The notes: a model not told the origin generated them from the sequence alone. Shown: positions 44,166 through 55,386, numbered from the stretch's first letter. The stretch: 64,000 bases of DNA from Lycorma delicatula (GCF_047948215.1 NC_134460.1:123765324-123829323); one strand, 5' to 3'. Numbers and translations: made by a program.

Positions 44166-45451
44166 GCGTGTCTGAAAATAACTCCCTGGTTTTAAAATAA
44201 ATTTACTTTATTGCATTTATTTACAAATGTGTGTGTTCTATTACATGAAAGTACAAAGTCTAAATATTTTTACTTCTTAATTTAACTGAACATGTTTACC
44301 ATTTAGCCTACAGCCCTCCAGTTGTTAAAACTACAATCCTCCACATTCCACACTCTGCCGAGCATGTCTGCAGAAATCGCTTCTACAACTTTTGTTATTC
44401 TTTGGAGCAGGTTTAAGTGGCTAAACGTTTTCTTGGTAAAAGATGTCTTTTATGTAGCCCCAAAAGAAGAAATTCATCGGCGACAAGTCGGGAATCACGA
44501 TCACCAAGCGATGGGAGCTTCTCTAACTATCCGGCCTTCTGGGAACCTATTCGTTGAGTCCGCACAACTTAAGCGTGAAGTGGGCGGCTTCAACTTATTG
44601 AAAATTAGACCTTCCATATTTCCTATTCACAGAAACACAAAGTTTTCTAATATATCCCATATATTATGCCCGAAATAGTCTGCTAGTAAAAAAAGTGGCC
44701 TAAAAGTACAATTACGCATGATACCACACAGATATTCACTATCGGACAGTTACGGATGAATTCCACCAATTCGTGGGGATTATATGAACCCCATACGCAA
44801 GAATTATAGTAATTCACTCAATGAACGTGATTCCTTTCATAATCAAAAAATCAAATGATCTGCAGGTAATTTTCATCAACAGAAATAGAATCTAACATGG
44901 TAGTTACAAATTGAACGGTCTGTGGCCTATTGTTAGCTTTAATTTCATGGGATAACTGCAGTTTATAAGTTCGAAGTTTTAACTGCTTTCGAACAACATA
45001 AGAAAAATGCTTTTTATGACTGTTTAGTTGACGACTAACATTATGAACTGAACGTTTTTGGCTTCGTTGGAAAAACTTCTTTCCGCGTTTTCGGCACTTG
45101 TTTTAGGCCTATCTGGTAAATGCCCTTTCAAAACGCCTTTGGTTTCCAAAAACTACTCACACCACTTACGTATGCTTTTATCTTCGATAGATTCATATAA
45201 TTTCTTTGTATGCCATTCATTGATTTTCTATCTGAAAACCAGTATTCGTATTGTGCTTTCTATTGTGGCAAAGCCCATGGTACTGAAGCCGGGCTCATAA
45301 CAGTTTGGCCTATGCAACAGTTTAACACAGCTGCTATTTAATGGAGAATGTATAAGTTAATTGCTTTAATATTAAGCATAAACCATTATTGAATAATGCC
45401 GAATATAAACTACATTCGTTCTTGAAACCCGAGAGTTCTTTTGAGACACCC
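44166..45451 (-). mobile_element. Complete mariner-like element, about 1.29 kb
   Basis: Terminal inverted repeats of about 28-31 bp lie at 44,166-44,194 (GCGTGTCTGAAAATAACTCC then CTGGTTTT) and 45,421-45,451 (reversed: GGGTGTCTCAAAAGAACTCT then CGGGTTTC). A decayed transposase fills the interior on the minus strand. The total length is normal for mariner-type elements. The element sits in an AT repeat, consistent with TA target use. Confidence 0.85.
44303..45278 (-). pseudogene. Mariner-like DDE transposase, frameshifted
   Basis: From an ATG at 45,276-45,278 the minus strand reads MGFATIESTIRILVF and then DKSIRKWCE-FLETKGVLKG and DRPKTSAENAE, an N-terminal helix-turn-helix region. It goes on to NSHKKHFSYVVRKQLKLRTY, KLQLSHEIKANNRPQTVQFV and DSISVDENYLQII, then YYNSCVWGS, NPHELVEFIRNCPIVNIWCG, LADYFGHNIWDILEN and IPDLSPMNFFFWGYIKDIF. 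The end is ITKVVEAISADMLGRVWNVE and NNWRAVG then TAA at 44,303-44,305. The PDLSPM-FFFWGY box carries N where the third catalytic acid (D) is usual, and several stops and phase changes occur. It is therefore inactive. Length of about 325 codons is normal for the family. Confidence 0.82.
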
Positions 45452-46266
45452 ATATATATAAAAGAACATGTCCTAAGTGATTCATAATCAAAGCCCAGCA
45501 AAATCTACTGAAGATAAACTGATAAAAATTGTTATAAATGTTTTTCTTTCGTGTAAGTACAAAAAAAGAAAATAAATTTTAAAATTCCAAGTTTAAAAAG
45601 TTAAAATGGAACAACAATGAAATTTACTATTCTTTTAATTTCTCGGTAACAAATGAAAATATCAACTTTTTTTTGGTGTGTATAATCTTCATTTTAATAT
45701 CAAAATTAATTATTAGATTTTTTTTTAGATTCGATCTTGAAAGGATAAAAAAAAATTAAAAAATTTCGAACAATGATTTAAAGTTTTCCTCATTTCCGAC
45801 TATACTAAACGAGATATTCAATAGATTTCGGCTTGCAAATATTCTTCAGATAAATATTTGATACAATTTTTGGATTTTTGAATTTTAATTGAAAAAAAAA
45901 AATTTTTTTAATTTTTACCATTTTATGCTACCGCTAATGAATCAATCTTTATGATATTTTGTAATACTGTGATAATTTATTATTGTAATTCTGATTATGT
46001 ATTCGCGAGTAGTCGCGACGGGAAATCTAAAAACCAATTAGTGAGTCCTGTACTGATTAAACTGTTACTCTGAAAAAATTACAATACACTGATAGTTTTT
46101 ATAAATTGAACAGGGTTTAATTATTATTTATCATTAATATTCTCACAAACACGAGTTTAATAAACACAGGGGGTACAAATACAGTTGACCGGCTAAACAT
46201 CCCCTGACCGCGACTGGAAACGCAAGTAACCACATAGCACGGGTGAAGCCGCGTCGGGGATACTAG
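45452..46266 (+). mobile_element. Non-autonomous Helitron, 3' end clear
   Basis: The 3' end CACGGGTGAAGCCGCGTCGGGGATACTAG has a short hairpin (CACGG with CCGCG) about 10 bases before the terminal CTAG (46,263-46,266), and T follows. That is the Helitron 3' rule: hairpin, CTRR, host T. The left end TATATATAAAAGAACATGTCC resembles the start of the Helitron at 52,874 but is disrupted by the mariner-like element. No Rep/helicase frame is present. The 61-codon minus frame at 46,117-46,302 spans the hairpin and is spurious. Confidence 0.65.
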
Positions 46267-47450
46267 TATATGTACGTGCACGCGCGCGCACATACAATAC
46301 AATTATAACTCAATTGTAAATAAATTAAATACAAAACACAATATTATAACAAAATATAATAAGAAATAAAATATTTGATAAAATTTCTATATTACTTATG
46401 TTTAAAATTAACATACGAGTATGTATAATATTAGAGTTAACCTTTAGAAAAATATTTTTCTTTCAGAAAATCACTTTTAAATTTTTACAGCTGTCAAAAA
46501 AATACATCAGAACTTTATAAAATAACTTTTTCTTTACTCAATGTATTAAAAGTTAAATTAAAATTTTCTCAATTCATGAAATGTGGTTCCTCAAAGGAAA
46601 CCATGTTTTGTGGTGGTCACAATCACTGGAATATACTACAAGAATTTCCTTAAGCTTTCCGTAATGGAGGCAATTAAAATGACATAATATTTTATTCTAT
46701 ATGCGCTTTCAAATTATTAAAATAAATAAAGAAAGAAAAGCAGTAATATCCTTTAAAAATTAACTTCTTGAACTTTTATAATTCTCGATATTTTACATTC
46801 TTGAGGCAAATAAATAATAATATTAAAATCTTAATTATAAATCCTTTACATTTGGTATATATGTATCACAAATTAGACATTTTCATAAATTCTTATTTCC
46901 TTGAGACTTAGTTCCCATTATTATATTCTATGATTTTGGTGGTGATTATTATCTTCGTATGTTTTTAACATTTAAACCATTAGAATCGATCCCCCTTTTG
47001 GCTACAAATGACCGTTCCCTCATCTACGTAATTTTTTGGTTAATTACTACATTCCTAGAAAAATATTAAACCAAAAAGATGCCAAATTTGAATGCACCAT
47101 TTTAATATTTTTTGAATAGAGCACCTCAAAAATCGAGAAATAAAAAAACGGGAGTCAAACATTCCATATTAACTTACCACACATATTTCCATATTGACTT
47201 AACCGACCTCTATTCTTTAATACATAGACAACATAAATTTCATGACCAATTTTTAATATTAATTAGAGGTATCAGAATACTTATTTTCTAAATATTTCTT
47301 CTTAAATTCTACAAATATATTTATACTTTATTATCTTTAATTCTTATCTTCTTATCGACTGTTTTCTTTAATCGACTTCTTATCTTTAATATAGTTCGGC
47401 ATATTAAAAGAAAAAAAACTGAAAAAAGATTCCAAAACTTTCCCGGCGCT
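46267..47450. other. AT-rich stretch, no supported gene
   Basis: No gene or repeat match recognised. Confidence 0.4.
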
Positions 47451-47903
47451 GTATACTTCGGCTGTTCGATTTTGGCAACTCAATTTTAGACAGACACCCG
47501 GCGCATGGCTACGGACAGTTTGCTTTAAGGCGTTCATTAGAGGTTAGCAATAGTAGCGCGTGCGAATTTCATTCCGTAACTGGGTTCGTGCTGTCAACAT
47601 CAGTACGTGTACAATCAGCAGAAGGGGTATGCGAATTACCATGAATCTGTGTTTGTATAAGTATTTATATTGCGTTAATACTGTGTTTCTTATAACATAA
47701 ATGTATTCTATTTACATGAAATTGTAAATATGCTCCTAAAAACTCATGCAACTGGGAAGCTCTTTTTAACAATTCTGACTACGACTACCGTCTCTGTAGC
47801 TGACTGAATTTTTGTTTTTTTGTGAAAACGCATGCGTACTTTATGAAGGGGGTAATTTTACGATTTACTGTTCAGTTGCCAATAATAAACGGCCGAAGTA
47901 TAC
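47451..47903. mobile_element. Short terminal-inverted-repeat element (MITE-like)
   Basis: GTATACTTCGGCTGTTCGAT then TTTGGCAACTCAA (47,451-47,483) is mirrored by TTCAGTTGCCAATAATAAAC then GGCCGAAGTATAC (47,871-47,903). Outer TATAC on both sides allows a TA target duplication. The interior of about 390 bp, GC-richer on the left (AGCGCGTGCGAATTTC), has no coding frame. Likely a non-autonomous Tc1/mariner-type element. The 61-codon minus frame at 47,352-47,537 runs across its edge. Confidence 0.8.
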
Positions 47904-48469
47904 CTTATATTCAACAAAATTTATAATGGAAATAATACAATAAAATTAAGTTGTTCGAATGCAACAACAAACAAATATTTAGTATAATGAGGGGGGGTAA
48001 TAGTTTTTTTTTTTAAATTAAATAATTTATTAACATGTTATTTCCGAAAAATATGTTTTTGACTTAACATAACATTTCCGAAAAATATGTTTTTGACTTT
48101 TTGATAATTTGAGAGTTCATGCACTAGGGTTTTTTTTAATGATTAAAACTGATTTTAAATAAATTAAAATCGAAATTTAAAAAAAATTTTTTTTTTAATT
48201 TTTGTAAAATTTGGAGCTCCGTGTCAGATGAAGATATAAGTTATTTTAGTGATTTTATTGTTTAGCAAAATACGTTTCAACATTAAAAGTTTGAAATTGC
48301 AAAAAAAAATATTTTTTTCATTTTGGAGTCTTTCATACTCAAGCAAAAGTATTCGGGTGAAATCAGTTTAAAAAAATAATAATCTCTAAGTGGTGATAAT
48401 AAATTAAAAAGGTAAAAACCAGCAAAAGGTTGCACTATTCGCCGTTTTCCTGTTGAAAAATGTTTATTT

Positions 48470-48860
48470 CAAATAGGGTTTTTTAATACTAATGACGAAA
48501 ATATGTAATATTTAGAATATAATTGCGAAAAAATAAAAAAATTTCAGTAAGAAATTTCGGCCAATTTTACCCCATGAACGGCATATTTTTTACATTCAAA
48601 ATTATACAATGTTAAAGTGTAATTTAGAAAAAGATAAATTTTTTTTGTGAAAAATGTCCGACTCCAGTTCAAATCCAACTTATCATCCAAATTACGCTGT
48701 ATTTAGTGTATAATTGTCTAAAAAAATCGTAAGTTTTAGAAAAAACATTTAGGCACTATTTGAACCTATTTCTCGACTGTTATCACGCATAAGCTTTTTA
48801 GTAGCAGTTATAACCTGAAAAACAGACAAAGTATTAGAAATTACAAAATACTTTTGTAAC
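48470..48860. repeat. Diverged family C modules
   Basis: TTTTAGTAGCAGTTATAACC with GAAAAACAGACAAAGTATTA and GAAATTACAAAATAC (48,796-48,851), plus an upstream GCTGTATTTAGTGTATAATT block, match the same modules near 56.5-56.75 and 62.95-63.1 kb. Confidence 0.55.
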
Positions 48861-49034
48861 TATCGTTACATTTCCTTATGCGAGCGAAAAATTTCCCCAC
48901 TCAAAGAAGTATCCCACCAAGTATTTTTCATGCAGCTGACATTCATCCCATCCATTATTTGGGAGTATTTTCATCCAAGTTAGATAGAATCAGCACATTA
49001 ATGATTTTTCATTATCACAGAGTTTGTTACAACT

Positions 49035-49195
49035 TCGTCGGTAAGAGCCAACGAAGTGAACAAACTACGTTTACAGTTCTAAACATGACCTAACTTAACA
49101 GTGAAATGAAAATAGGGAAAAAATAAAATAAGCGTGAAAACATTACATTTCCATTCAATTAGATTTGCAATAAAAATTACTTACAAAAGAGAGCT
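49035..49195 (-). repeat. Repeat shared with 2.64-2.86 kb
   Basis: AACATGACCTAACTTAACAG, AAATGAAAAT, ATAAGCGTGAAAACATTACA and the hairpin GTTTGTTACAACTTCGTCGG facing CCAACGAAGTGAACAAAC are the reverse complement of the 2.64-2.86 kb repeat. Hairpin arm changes are matched between copies. Confidence 0.68.
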
Positions 49196-49826
49196 CGAAT
49201 TTTGTTAGACAACGTTATTTCTTCCATTTGATGAACCGTGAGATTCGAATATGTCACTTTTCCTCAAAAAGGTGAATTTACAAATCGCGTCGCTAGGTAG
49301 CAGTACTTAATAATACTAGGTAGCGTACAAAAACTTGATAATGTACTTGAAATAATAAAATTTAAAAGAAAATATACTACAGCTTGTTTTAATAGTAACT
49401 GCTATTAAGTAAATGAAATACTGAAGATGAAACATTTTTTTTTTAACTTCCATCACTTCTTTAAAAAAAAATAAAAGTGTTAGTTTACAAAATATTATAC
49501 TAGTTTTATTAAAAAGGGATAAATAAAACAAAAATAAATTCGATTGATAAAATCAAATTTAACGATAGAAGTTAAGAGTTACATTTACAAATTTATAAGT
49601 GCAATATTATATCACGGATTTTCGATTCGTAAAGATCATTACACTAATTTTATTAAAAAAGGAAAAATATGACATGAAGTGAATGATATGAATACCAACA
49701 AACAAAAATTGGCCATTTAATTCAATTTGTTTGTTGTAAGGCAGTAAATTTTAATAATAAATCCATAAGATAACAATCAGTAATTCATTAAAAATAAAAG
49801 AATAATCTAACAAAACGCAGTGGTAT

Positions 49827-50033
49827 CAAAAAAAATTACAATGAAATTGTGAACCCTACGGTAAGAGTCTCGCAGATATCATTTCTTCGGTTCAAAAAAC
49901 AAAAATTTCTGTAATATAAATAAAACTATTTTTAACAAAACGATACTGATATCAAAAAAGGTAAAATACTTCATATCTATTATCAAAATCTGTTATTAAT
50001 TTAGAATTTTCTTTAAAAAAAATACATGTTAAA

Positions 50034-50064
<31 letters not shown>

Positions 50065-51018
50065 ACAATAATAGATAATCAACAATGTTTTTATATGGAA
50101 CAATGCGTTCCATATAATAAGAAAAAAAAAAAAGAAAAAGTTGGTACAAAACTCTTACCGGCCCGATTTCATTTATATGTAATATACATAGATTTACATA
50201 AATAGTACAATTTTTATGATTATTAGATGTTTAATAAATGAAATCGGGGCCGGTAAGAGTTTTGTAGCAAATTATTATTTTTTTTATTATTTTTTTTTTG
50301 TCTTCAGTCATTTGACTGGTTTGATGCAGCTCTCCAAGATTCCCTATCTAGTTCTAGTCGTTTCATTTCAGTATACCCTCTACATCCTACATCCCTAACA
50401 ATTTGTTTTACATATTCCAAACGTGGCCTGCCTACACAATTTTTCCCTTCTACCTGTCCTTCCAATATTAAAGCGACTATTCCAGGATGCCTTAGTATGT
50501 GACCTATAAGTCTGTCTCTTCTTTTAACTATATTTTTCCAAATGCTTCTTTCTTCATCTATTTGCCGCAATATCTCTTCATTTGTCACTTCTCAACATTC
50601 TCTTATAGCACCACATTTCAAAAGCTTCTAATCTTTTCTTCTCAGATACTCCGATTGTCGAAGTTTCACTTCCATATAAAGCGACACTCCAAACATATAC
50701 TTTCAAAAATCTTTTCCTGACATTTAAATTAATTTTTGATGTAAACAAATTATATTTGACTTTTCTTATATATGGAACGCTTAAACATTGTTTGTTGTCT
50801 ATTACGTATGTTTGACATGTATTTCTTTTTTAAACAAAATTCTAAATTAATAACAGGTTTTGATAATAGATATGTAGTATCTTACCTTTTTTGATATCAG
50901 TATCGTTTTGTTAAAAACAGTTTTGTTTATATTACAGAAAACTTTGTTTTTTGAGCGGAAGAAATGATATCTACGAGACTCTTACCGTACGGTTTACAAT
51001 TTCATTGTAATTTTTTTG
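49827..51018. mobile_element. Long palindromic foldback element (family E) with LINE insert
   Basis: Left arm 49,827-50,181 and right arm 50,235-51,018 (minus an insert) are inverted copies. Landmarks in both are AAAAAAATTACAATGAAATT, TACGGTAAGAGTCTCG, AGATATCATTTCTTC, AACAAAACGATACTGATATC, AAAAAAGGTAA, TCTATTATCAAAA, TTAATTTAGAATTTT and ACTCTTACCGGCC. A loop of about 53 bp (50,182-50,234) lies between. The right arm is split by a LINE fragment at 50,276-50,745. The partial copy at 2.33-2.61 kb shows this is a transposable family. No protein is encoded by the arms. Confidence 0.88.
50276..50745 (-). pseudogene. LINE ORF2 C-terminus inserted in the palindrome
   Basis: The minus strand reads NLNVRKRFLKVYVWSVALYG, SETSTIGVSEKKRLEAFEM and WCYKRMLRS. 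After a single frameshift near 50,588 it reads TNEEILRQIDEERSIWKNIV, RRDRLIGHILRHPG, EGQVEGKNCVGRPRLEYV and MKRLELDRESWRAASNQSND to a stop at 50,304. This is the C-terminal domain of a widespread arthropod LINE reverse-transcriptase polyprotein (TYVWSIALYGSE, then GHILRH, then GRPR, then W-AASNQ). It is flanked by 8-bp CAAATTAT repeats (50,268-50,275 and 50,746-50,753). T-rich DNA at 50,276-50,300 is its tail. It is 5'-truncated, as normal for LINE insertions. Confidence 0.88.
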
Positions 51019-52555
51019 GATAGAAGTTTTACAGTACAAAAATAGACTGTAATTGAATACAGATATATCATTTCTAGTTTAATAAATATTTGTAGTCTTA
51101 CTGGATCTAGCATATAATTAGGAGAAAATGAATAATAAATTCAGTACTTGAAGACTCTGTTGAAGATGAGAAAATAAGAAGGAAGAGACTAAATAAATTG
51201 GAAAGTTAATAAATGACTTAAATGGTAGTAAAGATTATGATGAGACAAACAGAAAAGCAAGGGAGAGAAACAGATGGAGACAACAAAGGTACCAGGGACC
51301 TGCCAATAGACAGAACACCACATCATGATGAAAGAAATATCAATATAATATTTGTTCAATGACTCTTCATTATCACTCTTATCAATTTCTATTAAATTTG
51401 TTGATGAATACATATCATATCTCACTTTTTCGAAACTTGTTGAAGCGGATTTAGTTGAAACTGGCTTATTTCATTAAAAAAAATGACTAAAAAGCATACC
51501 ATTTCAGAAAACCCGTGCAAAGCATGATTTTATTGGTAGTTAAAAATTAAATTTAAGTTAAAAAAAAAATTAATAATCCTTAATACAAAGGAATAATCAT
51601 TAGAATAAAATACGCTTTATAAATTATTTTAGTAAATGCTAATTAATAAAAATACGAAATATGTAAAAAAACATATTTATTTTCAATTTTGAATTTATCT
51701 TTCTGTTATGAAATTGGAGGTAAAAATTTACTGGAATTGACAGCTAAAACAAAATAAACTGAATTTTTTTAAAAAATTATTTCATTTTGTGTACTGTACC
51801 GGTATGATGTTTCAAGTTTATTTTCTATTAAGAGATTTTTTCTATAAATTTTAGCATAACTCGACTGAATGAGATTTTGACAACAAAAAAATATAGTTAA
51901 AATTGATAGCTGTCTTTCAGCAGAATCCAATGAAATAAAATGATTTGTTTTTTGTTATTATTTTGTCCATCCAACAGCTCGTCGAAAACCTTTGGGAATT
52001 TAATTAATGGTAATTTCTGTGATCAATCAAAAGTTATTCAAAATAATTTTTCATACAGAACCCTCACGTGGATTTTATATAATATTCCTTTATATAGACA
52101 ACAGATTTTATAATAAGCTGTTTTTTATAATTGTAACTGACAAGTAATCAAGGGAAAACTTGTCAAATAAATTGAAAATGATGTTCAATATTTATAAAAA
52201 ATAATAAATTTTGTAATCAATATTCTATCCTCTGATAGTTTATGAATACAAAAACGATATTTCCAATCAAACATTACATTCAACAGCATACGTACGTATC
52301 ACAAATATGATTTAAATTAAATGAAGAAAAGTTTACTTAAAAAAATTAAGTTATAAAAAATAATACATTTTTAGTTGTTTTATTTCTTTCTTTGGCGCCA
52401 TACTATAAGAAGAGTTAGTGATCTTAACCCTGTCAAAAGCCGCTTGGAACAATCAAGTAACACCTGCCCACGTAATGGTTAATTGATTTTCCTAAAATCA
52501 ATTTACCAATACGTCCTTAATACACGACTGCGTAAAAAGTAGTGTAATATATTTA
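51019..52555. other. AT-rich stretch, no supported gene
   Basis: Around 51.12-51.31 kb an A/G-rich stretch reads KAREKNRWRQQRYQGPANRQ-like residues in plus frames, with stops nearby. I could not assign it. The rest is unmatched AT-rich DNA. Confidence 0.35.
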
Positions 52556-52558
52556 GAG

Positions 52559-52668
52559 TGTATGTATGTTTGTTCCACCGTAGCAGCTCAACGGCCAAAC
52601 CGACTTAGATGTATGACCCCGCGTTGGAATCCTTACGTTACCGAAGTGTCATAGACTATATAAATATA
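52559..52668 (+). repeat. Interspersed repeat H, copy 3
   Basis: TATGTATGTTTGTTCCACCG, CAGCTCAACGGCCAAACCGA, CCCCGCGTTGGAATCCTTAC and GACTATATAAATATATATA match copies at 9.94 and 15.54 kb. Confidence 0.83.
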
Positions 52669-52873
52669 TATATAAATAAATATAATATAATAAATATATT
52701 TAAATAAATTTTAAAAAGATGAAAAAATATACTATATGTAGCAAAATATTATATGTCTGACTTTTAGAAAGAAATTTCTAATCGATAAATTACAAACAAA
52801 TTAAAGAATACTCACAAAGTCCTACGGCTCAATAATTAGGACTTAATTATTATATAAGATAAGATTATATATA

Positions 52874-53467
52874 TCTTATATAAAAGAGAATGTCCTGATT
52901 GATTCACTGACCCATAATCAACGTACAACCAAAACTATTATAGAGGCATGAAATTTTCAGGGTACCTTCGTATCTTTAAGTAGGCGTGCACTAAGAATGG
53001 ATTTTGCTAAATTTTGATTTTAAGAGGTTCAAATCGATAAAAAATTAAATTACGCATATTTAAAAAAAAATTTTTTTTTTAATAACGTCATGTGTTGGAC
53101 GTAAAAGCAACATACGCTATACTAAATATTTTACGATTCCATTACAATGTTTCCGATATGTGTTTCCGCTAAAAAACTACTGGACCGATTTACGCGCAGG
53201 GAAGAAGGGAGAAAGGGAAAAATCAAAAAAGGGAAGAAGGGGAAAATTTTAAAAAGGAAAAAGGGAAAAAGAAAATGGAAACAGAAAAGAGAAAAAAGAA
53301 AATAGGAAAGAGGTAGGGGAAAAGGGAAATTGGGGAAGATGAAGGGGAAAGGGAAAGAGAAACGAGAGAAAATGGGAAGGGAAAGCGAAGCGAGCCATCA
53401 CCCTCTTATCGTGACGGGAAGCGCAAATAACCACAGAGCACGGGCTAAGCCGTGATGGGGATGCTAG
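52874..53467 (+). mobile_element. Non-autonomous Helitron with both termini
   Basis: It begins TCTTATATAAAAGAGAATGT after an A and ends with hairpin CACGG-GCTAAG-CCGTG, ten bases, then CTAG at 53,464-53,467. The 5' TC, 3' hairpin and CTRR follow the Helitron rule. The base after CTAG is A rather than the usual T, a small departure. The interior holds a purine-rich tract and no protein. The end sequence is shared with the Helitron at 46.26 kb. Confidence 0.72.
53198..53393 (+). repeat. Polypurine tract of about 195 bp
   Basis: The plus strand is almost only G and A (GGGAAGAAGG-type units) with few pyrimidine breaks, within the Helitron. The 84-codon minus frame over it (53,249-53,503) is the corresponding S/F/P-rich translation, not a gene. 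Confidence 0.9.
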
Positions 53468-53783
53468 ATTTGGGATTGTAATAAATTTTTTGTTTATCTT
53501 CATTGCACTTTTATATTGAACTATTTTAATTCATTCATAAAATGGATTGGTTTAACAAATATTGTTCAATTTTCTTATCTTCATTTTTTTGTTTTCCTTT
53601 ATTTAAGTTTTGGGCAACAATTCATTGTTTATCTTATATTCCTTTAGTATTTTTCATAAAAATATTTATTTCCCGTTTTATGAGGATTTAATGAAAATCT
53701 AAGTATAATATTGTTGATTAAATATTTTTTATTTATAAAAAATAAGTTTGCTATTAAAAAAGCATTGCGAGTTTATATTGTGG

Positions 53784-53807
53784 GCGAAGTCGCGACGGAG
53801 TACGCTG
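53784..53807 (+). mobile_element. Helitron-like 3' end remnant
   Basis: GGCGAAGTCGCGACGGAGTA then CGCTGG, followed by T. The GCG-AAGT-CGC hairpin plus CTGG fits hairpin plus CTRR and resembles the two Helitron ends above. Only the terminus is recognisable. Confidence 0.4.
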
Positions 53808-53813
53808 GTATGT

Positions 53814-53816
<3 letters not shown>

Positions 53817-53854
<38 letters not shown>
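53817..53854. repeat. (AT)n microsatellite
   Basis: Uninterrupted AT run directly after a Helitron-like end. Confidence 0.95.
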
Positions 53855-53861
<7 letters not shown>

Positions 53862-55239
53862 GCATCGTGAAATTCTGATAAGATAAAAGTTTTATTAGCG
53901 TTTCCCTTGACATATTCAGGCAAATTTTGAGGCAGATATTTCCCCTAGAGTGAAATGCCAATCCACTCATAACGTGATCTTTATTATATTTGGCTGAAAA
54001 TTATGTTTATTTTATTAAGAAAAAATATTTATTAAATCTTAAGTTAATATATTATAACTCTATATCCTAGAAAATTTTTAATTTTAAATACCATTAAAGT
54101 TCAACAAACCTTTTTTCACATTATTTAAATAATTTTGATACAAATATTTTTATATTTCGATAATACAACAGTATATCAGATATATTTCTAACAGTGGAAA
54201 TATTGATTGTAAAGGATTTGGAAACTAACAGCTGGAATGGATAATGTTTAACAAAAGGATAGGTGGTAAACTTAAAGATGTTTGGCTTTCCCTTACGTTC
54301 GGATGACCACTCTACCTCTGTTCGGATCGAATTTAACACGAGTACACATAGATACGTGGGAAATATAAACGAACGCAAGGTACACAAAACGGACACACTA
54401 TTATATCAGCAAGCAGGATTAAGTCAATTCTCTCTAATACCAGCTTCGGTTAAACTCAACCGGTAAACTCAGTTCCCCTTCGGTTCTCCTGATTCAATGT
54501 AATCCAGGTGTTAAGTTCTGAATGTTTCCAATACTTGTTTTACAACTTAACACATTGTAAATCTACTGTACTTCTGGGTAATACACAAAATAAATTCTAA
54601 ACATTATCCCCATTTTATAAATATTATATTATATACGAAGTCTTTGATCTGTATTTTTAATAGATATATTAAATTCTGGGTTTTATTTAAAGCATAGAAG
54701 ATACAAATATTAAAAGTACGATATCTTATACATATCGAATTTATCGATAAAATAAGTACATTTATTTTTTGATACTGTTAAGCTGAAATTTAGGACATGT
54801 GTTAGAAAAAATATTTGTTGAAATTATTGACTCCTTATAAGAATATAACTTCAGTTCAAAAAAAAAAATATTATTATTTTTTTATTATTATGAAAAATAA
54901 AATAATCAGTTAAAAATAAATTTCAATTCAACTAAACTCATGAATTTTGAGGAATAAACAAACATATTAAGAAGCCATAATTAAAATATGAAAACAACGA
55001 AATGTTATTAGAGGTTTGCTTTAAAAATAGTGTCAATTTGTGAGCAACTTGGGATATCGTAATTCAGAAAAGTTACAAATAATTATAAATGGAAAACTTT
55101 TCAATAATTTTTTTAGGGAATTAAAAATACCCTAATGATCTGTTTTAAATTCCGCCAATTAGAAATAATTTAAAATGAAAATTGTAAATATTGTTATTAA
55201 TGTAATTATTATTCAGCTTCTGCAAATGCAGAAATGAAG
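53855..55239. other. Single-copy-looking stretch, no supported gene
   Basis: The 54.25-54.5 kb part is less AT-rich and opens frames on both strands (54,121-54,396 minus, 54,263-54,466 plus), but no domain or splice structure is convincing. Confidence 0.35.
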
Positions 55240-55386
55240 CAACTTCGTGGCAGAGTGGTAGCATCTCGGCTTTTTATCTGGAGGTCCCGGGATCGAATCC
55301 CATTTTTCATACGCTATAAAATTTGCATTTCATATTGCCATGTATAAGCTTTGAAGCTTATATGGTGAAATAATCATGAAAAAAAC
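55240..55386 (+). mobile_element. tRNA-head SINE, family 2 head variant
   Basis: A box TGGCAGAGTGG at 55,248-55,258 and B box GGATCGAATCC at 55,290-55,300 are spaced as in a tRNA. GTAGCATCTCGGC matches the family 2 head. The downstream part (CATACGCTATAAAATTTGC) differs from the usual tail and contains a perfect 9-bp hairpin TATAAGCTT-TG-AAGCTTATA (55,343-55,362). It ends near an A-run at 55,379-55,385. It is not a functional tRNA: no acceptor stem pairing is seen. Confidence 0.7.

Noticed and set aside
53249..53503. 84-codon minus frame rich in Ser, Phe and Pro
   Set aside because: It is the translation of a polypurine/polypyrimidine tract inside a Helitron.
55248..55300. tRNA gene (A and B boxes at tRNA spacing)
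   Set aside because: No acceptor or anticodon stem pairing is evident and the head matches SINE family 2.
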